The notes beneath the pieces are model-generated. The model saw only the letters and a list, made by a program, of their open reading frames with translations, ran no database searches and was not told where the DNA came from. A program made the position numbers and the translations under genes. Source: Patagioenas fasciata (taxonomy: Eukaryota; Chordata; Aves; Columbiformes; Columbidae). From it: a stretch of 64,000 bases of DNA. This document shows, one piece after another, positions 62,822 to 64,000 of this stretch. Where the stretch lies: NCBI RefSeq assembly GCF_037038585.1, contig NC_092523.1:30075501-30139500 (forward strand), written 5' to 3'. The first letter of the stretch is position 1, and the number at the start of each line of letters is the position of its first letter.

Positions 62822-62921
62822 CTTACATTCTTCCTTTGAAATATCCGGTATTGGGCATAGTCAGAGACAAAAAAAATGTGAGATGGCTCTTTGGTCTGAC
62901 CCAGCATGGGTGTTATTTTTC
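62822..62921 (+). mobile_element. ancient CR1 (old amniote type) 3' fragment
   Basis: TTCCTTTGAAATATCCGGTA, then TTGGGCATAGTCAGAGACA, AGATGGCTCTTTGGTCTGAC and CCAGCATGGGTGTTATTTTT match, in order, the 3' end of old CR1 elements shared by reptiles and birds (TTGGTCTGACCCAG signature). It is a short, degraded copy. Confidence 0.75.
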
Positions 62922-63445
62922 TCTGAGACCCAGTTCCTTTCAAGAATAGCAGAAAGTCCACTTCTGATTGAGCCAAAAAGTTAAGCAGTAGTCAGGACCC
63001 AAAAGTGTATGGCCTTTCTGTCCAGGGAGTATCCCAAGCTGGAGAGCTGGCTGGCAAAACACATATTGTTTCTCAGCACTGAGAGATCATCAATCACATA
63101 ATCAGTTTTGGTTCAAAAAGTGGCAGAGTATGGATGGAACTAAGTGCAGCATCTGATTTCACTGTGATCTCGGGAAACTCAGGCAAAGCAGTGTCCAGCA
63201 TTAGTAAAACATTGACCTAGAGAGCTGAATTGGAAGAGCGGGCACCCACAAGAGCTGTTACAAATACCCGATTTAAGGACATGGGAAAGAAGGGAGGCTC
63301 TTTTCTACACTGCTGTGTTGGGGAACAGCTGATTTTTGTTTTGTTTCTTGTAGTTCCTCCTATTTTTTGGTAAATGAAGGGTATAACCATTTGTCTGCTT
63401 ATAGCGCTAGCCAGGCACTGGATTCAGACTTCGGTCTAGCTCTGA

Positions 63446-64000
63446 GATGAGAACAAACTCGGGTTCAGAGCTGGGGTGTAGCCGGAGCTGCGGATCCCTC
63501 CTGTTCGGGCAACGCGGGGTGGGGGTGCCAAATAGCGCACATGTCCGCGGGATCCCGCTGACTGCGGATGACTCCAGCCTTCCTGACAGAAGGAACCGAC
63601 CACCCCAGCCGGAAGGCGAGGGCCGGGACTGGGGCGCGGTGCTGGCTGGGGCTGGGGCTGGGGCTGGGGCGGGGGCCGGGGCGCGGCGCAGCGGGGCGCC
63701 CGTGAGCGGCGGCGGCCGCGCTGCCATGGGGCGCCCACCGCGAGGGCGGCAGCGGTGGCGGCACCGGCACCCCGCGGCGACAGAAGCCACCGGCTCTGCC
63801 CTTTGGAGAGGCTCAGAGAGGGAGAACAGGTAGGACCCCGCCGTCTTTCCTCCGCGCAACCGCCGTGGCGGTGCCGGCAGCGGGGGGAGCCCCGCCGCAG
63901 CCCGGAGCAGCGTGGCCGCCCCCGGCGCAACCCATCCCTCCGCATCCCGAGCCCGGCCCTCGGGCGGCGGCAGCGTGCTGCCTTCGCTCAGCGCTCGCCG
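63446..64000. promoter_or_regulatory. CpG island, probable promoter of the next gene
   Basis: A sharp rise in GC and CpG that continues to the window end, with GC boxes and a GGGGCT tandem repeat (63646-63681). A possible first-exon donor is AACAG|GTAGGA at 63830. In mammals CRACD (KIAA1211) follows CEP135 on the same strand, so this may be its 5' end, but no CRACD protein sequence is visible. Open frames on both strands (128-169 codons) have Pro/Arg/Ala-rich composition typical of GC-rich DNA and are not called. Confidence 0.6.
63646..63681 (+). repeat. GGGGCT tandem repeat, G-quadruplex-prone
   Basis: Six runs of at least four G, at 63648, 63654, 63660, 63666, 63671 and 63678, each separated by one or two bases. 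This satisfies the usual G-quadruplex pattern on the plus strand. Confidence 0.85.

Larger units (their letters stand above)
57891..63445. other. intergenic region between CEP135 and the next CpG island
   Basis: About 5.5 kb with no coding sequence recognised. Contents seen are an LTR fragment (60470-60570), CR1 pieces (60700-61130 and 62822-62921) and an A/C-rich simple repeat (62069-62172). Positions 57,891-60,460 and 61,140-62,060 are AT-rich and unassigned. Confidence 0.6.

Noticed and set aside
63407-63945. Four overlapping open frames of 101-169 codons at the window end
   Set aside because: They arise from GC-rich promoter DNA and the GGGGCT repeat (Pro-Ala or Gly-Ala repeats). Open frames on both strands at once point to composition, not genes.
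1-64000. Search for tRNA, rRNA, snoRNA, CRISPR-like arrays or a clustered novel system
   Set aside because: No cloverleaf with A/B boxes, no C/D or H/ACA pattern, and no regularly spaced repeats were seen by eye. The window is explained by two known genes and common repeats, though a covariance-model search was not possible here.

Overview
The window is vertebrate nuclear DNA, most likely from a bird. The evidence is AT-rich introns with GT-AG splice sites, several CR1 LINE fragments whose 3' ends carry the ATTCTGTG-type octamer, and LTRs that I recognise from memory as common avian endogenous-retrovirus LTRs. The species cannot be told from the sequence. No bacterial-type operons, CRISPR arrays or tRNA/rRNA genes were seen.

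Layout, all genes on the + strand. (1) Positions 2272-17554 hold the last 11 coding exons of EXOC1 (Sec3, exocyst complex component 1), 537 codons, with the 5' part of the gene lying before the window. A 3' UTR follows, with a candidate poly(A) signal at 18410. (2) A CpG island at about 18,840-19,640 is the likely promoter and untranslated first exon of CEP135. (3) CEP135 coding sequence starts at 27117 and ends at 57218. I could place all 25 coding exons with phase-consistent splice junctions; together they give a 1150-residue coiled-coil centriole protein (human: about 1140). Poly(A) signals lie at 57769 and 57872. (4) About 5.5 kb of intergenic DNA with CR1 and LTR remnants follows. (5) The window ends in a second CpG island (about 63,450-64,000) that may be the promoter of the next gene; in mammals the gene after CEP135 is CRACD/KIAA1211, but that identity is inferred from gene order only.

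Repeats: a 5'-truncated, fairly well preserved CR1 (about 1.95 kb, antisense, one frameshift) lies in CEP135 intron 1. Older CR1 pieces are at 36.66-37.33, 51.95-52.12, 60.70-61.13 and 62.82-62.92 kb. LTRs are at 15.46-15.89 (minus), 23.87-24.44 (plus, solo), 31.22-31.74 (plus, a different family) and 60.47-60.57 kb (minus fragment). A GGGA/GGAA microsatellite lies at 46.83-46.93 kb.

The two genes are not known to work in one pathway. EXOC1 tethers secretory vesicles to the plasma membrane, and CEP135 builds the centriole cartwheel and microtubule wall. I found no convincing undescribed system. The items worth a second look are small: a 70-bp intron, weak donor sites, a lineage-variable CEP135 C-terminus, a CR1 abutting a splice acceptor, an unexplained protein-like antisense stretch near 46.2-46.6 kb, and a G-quadruplex-prone repeat in the terminal CpG island.
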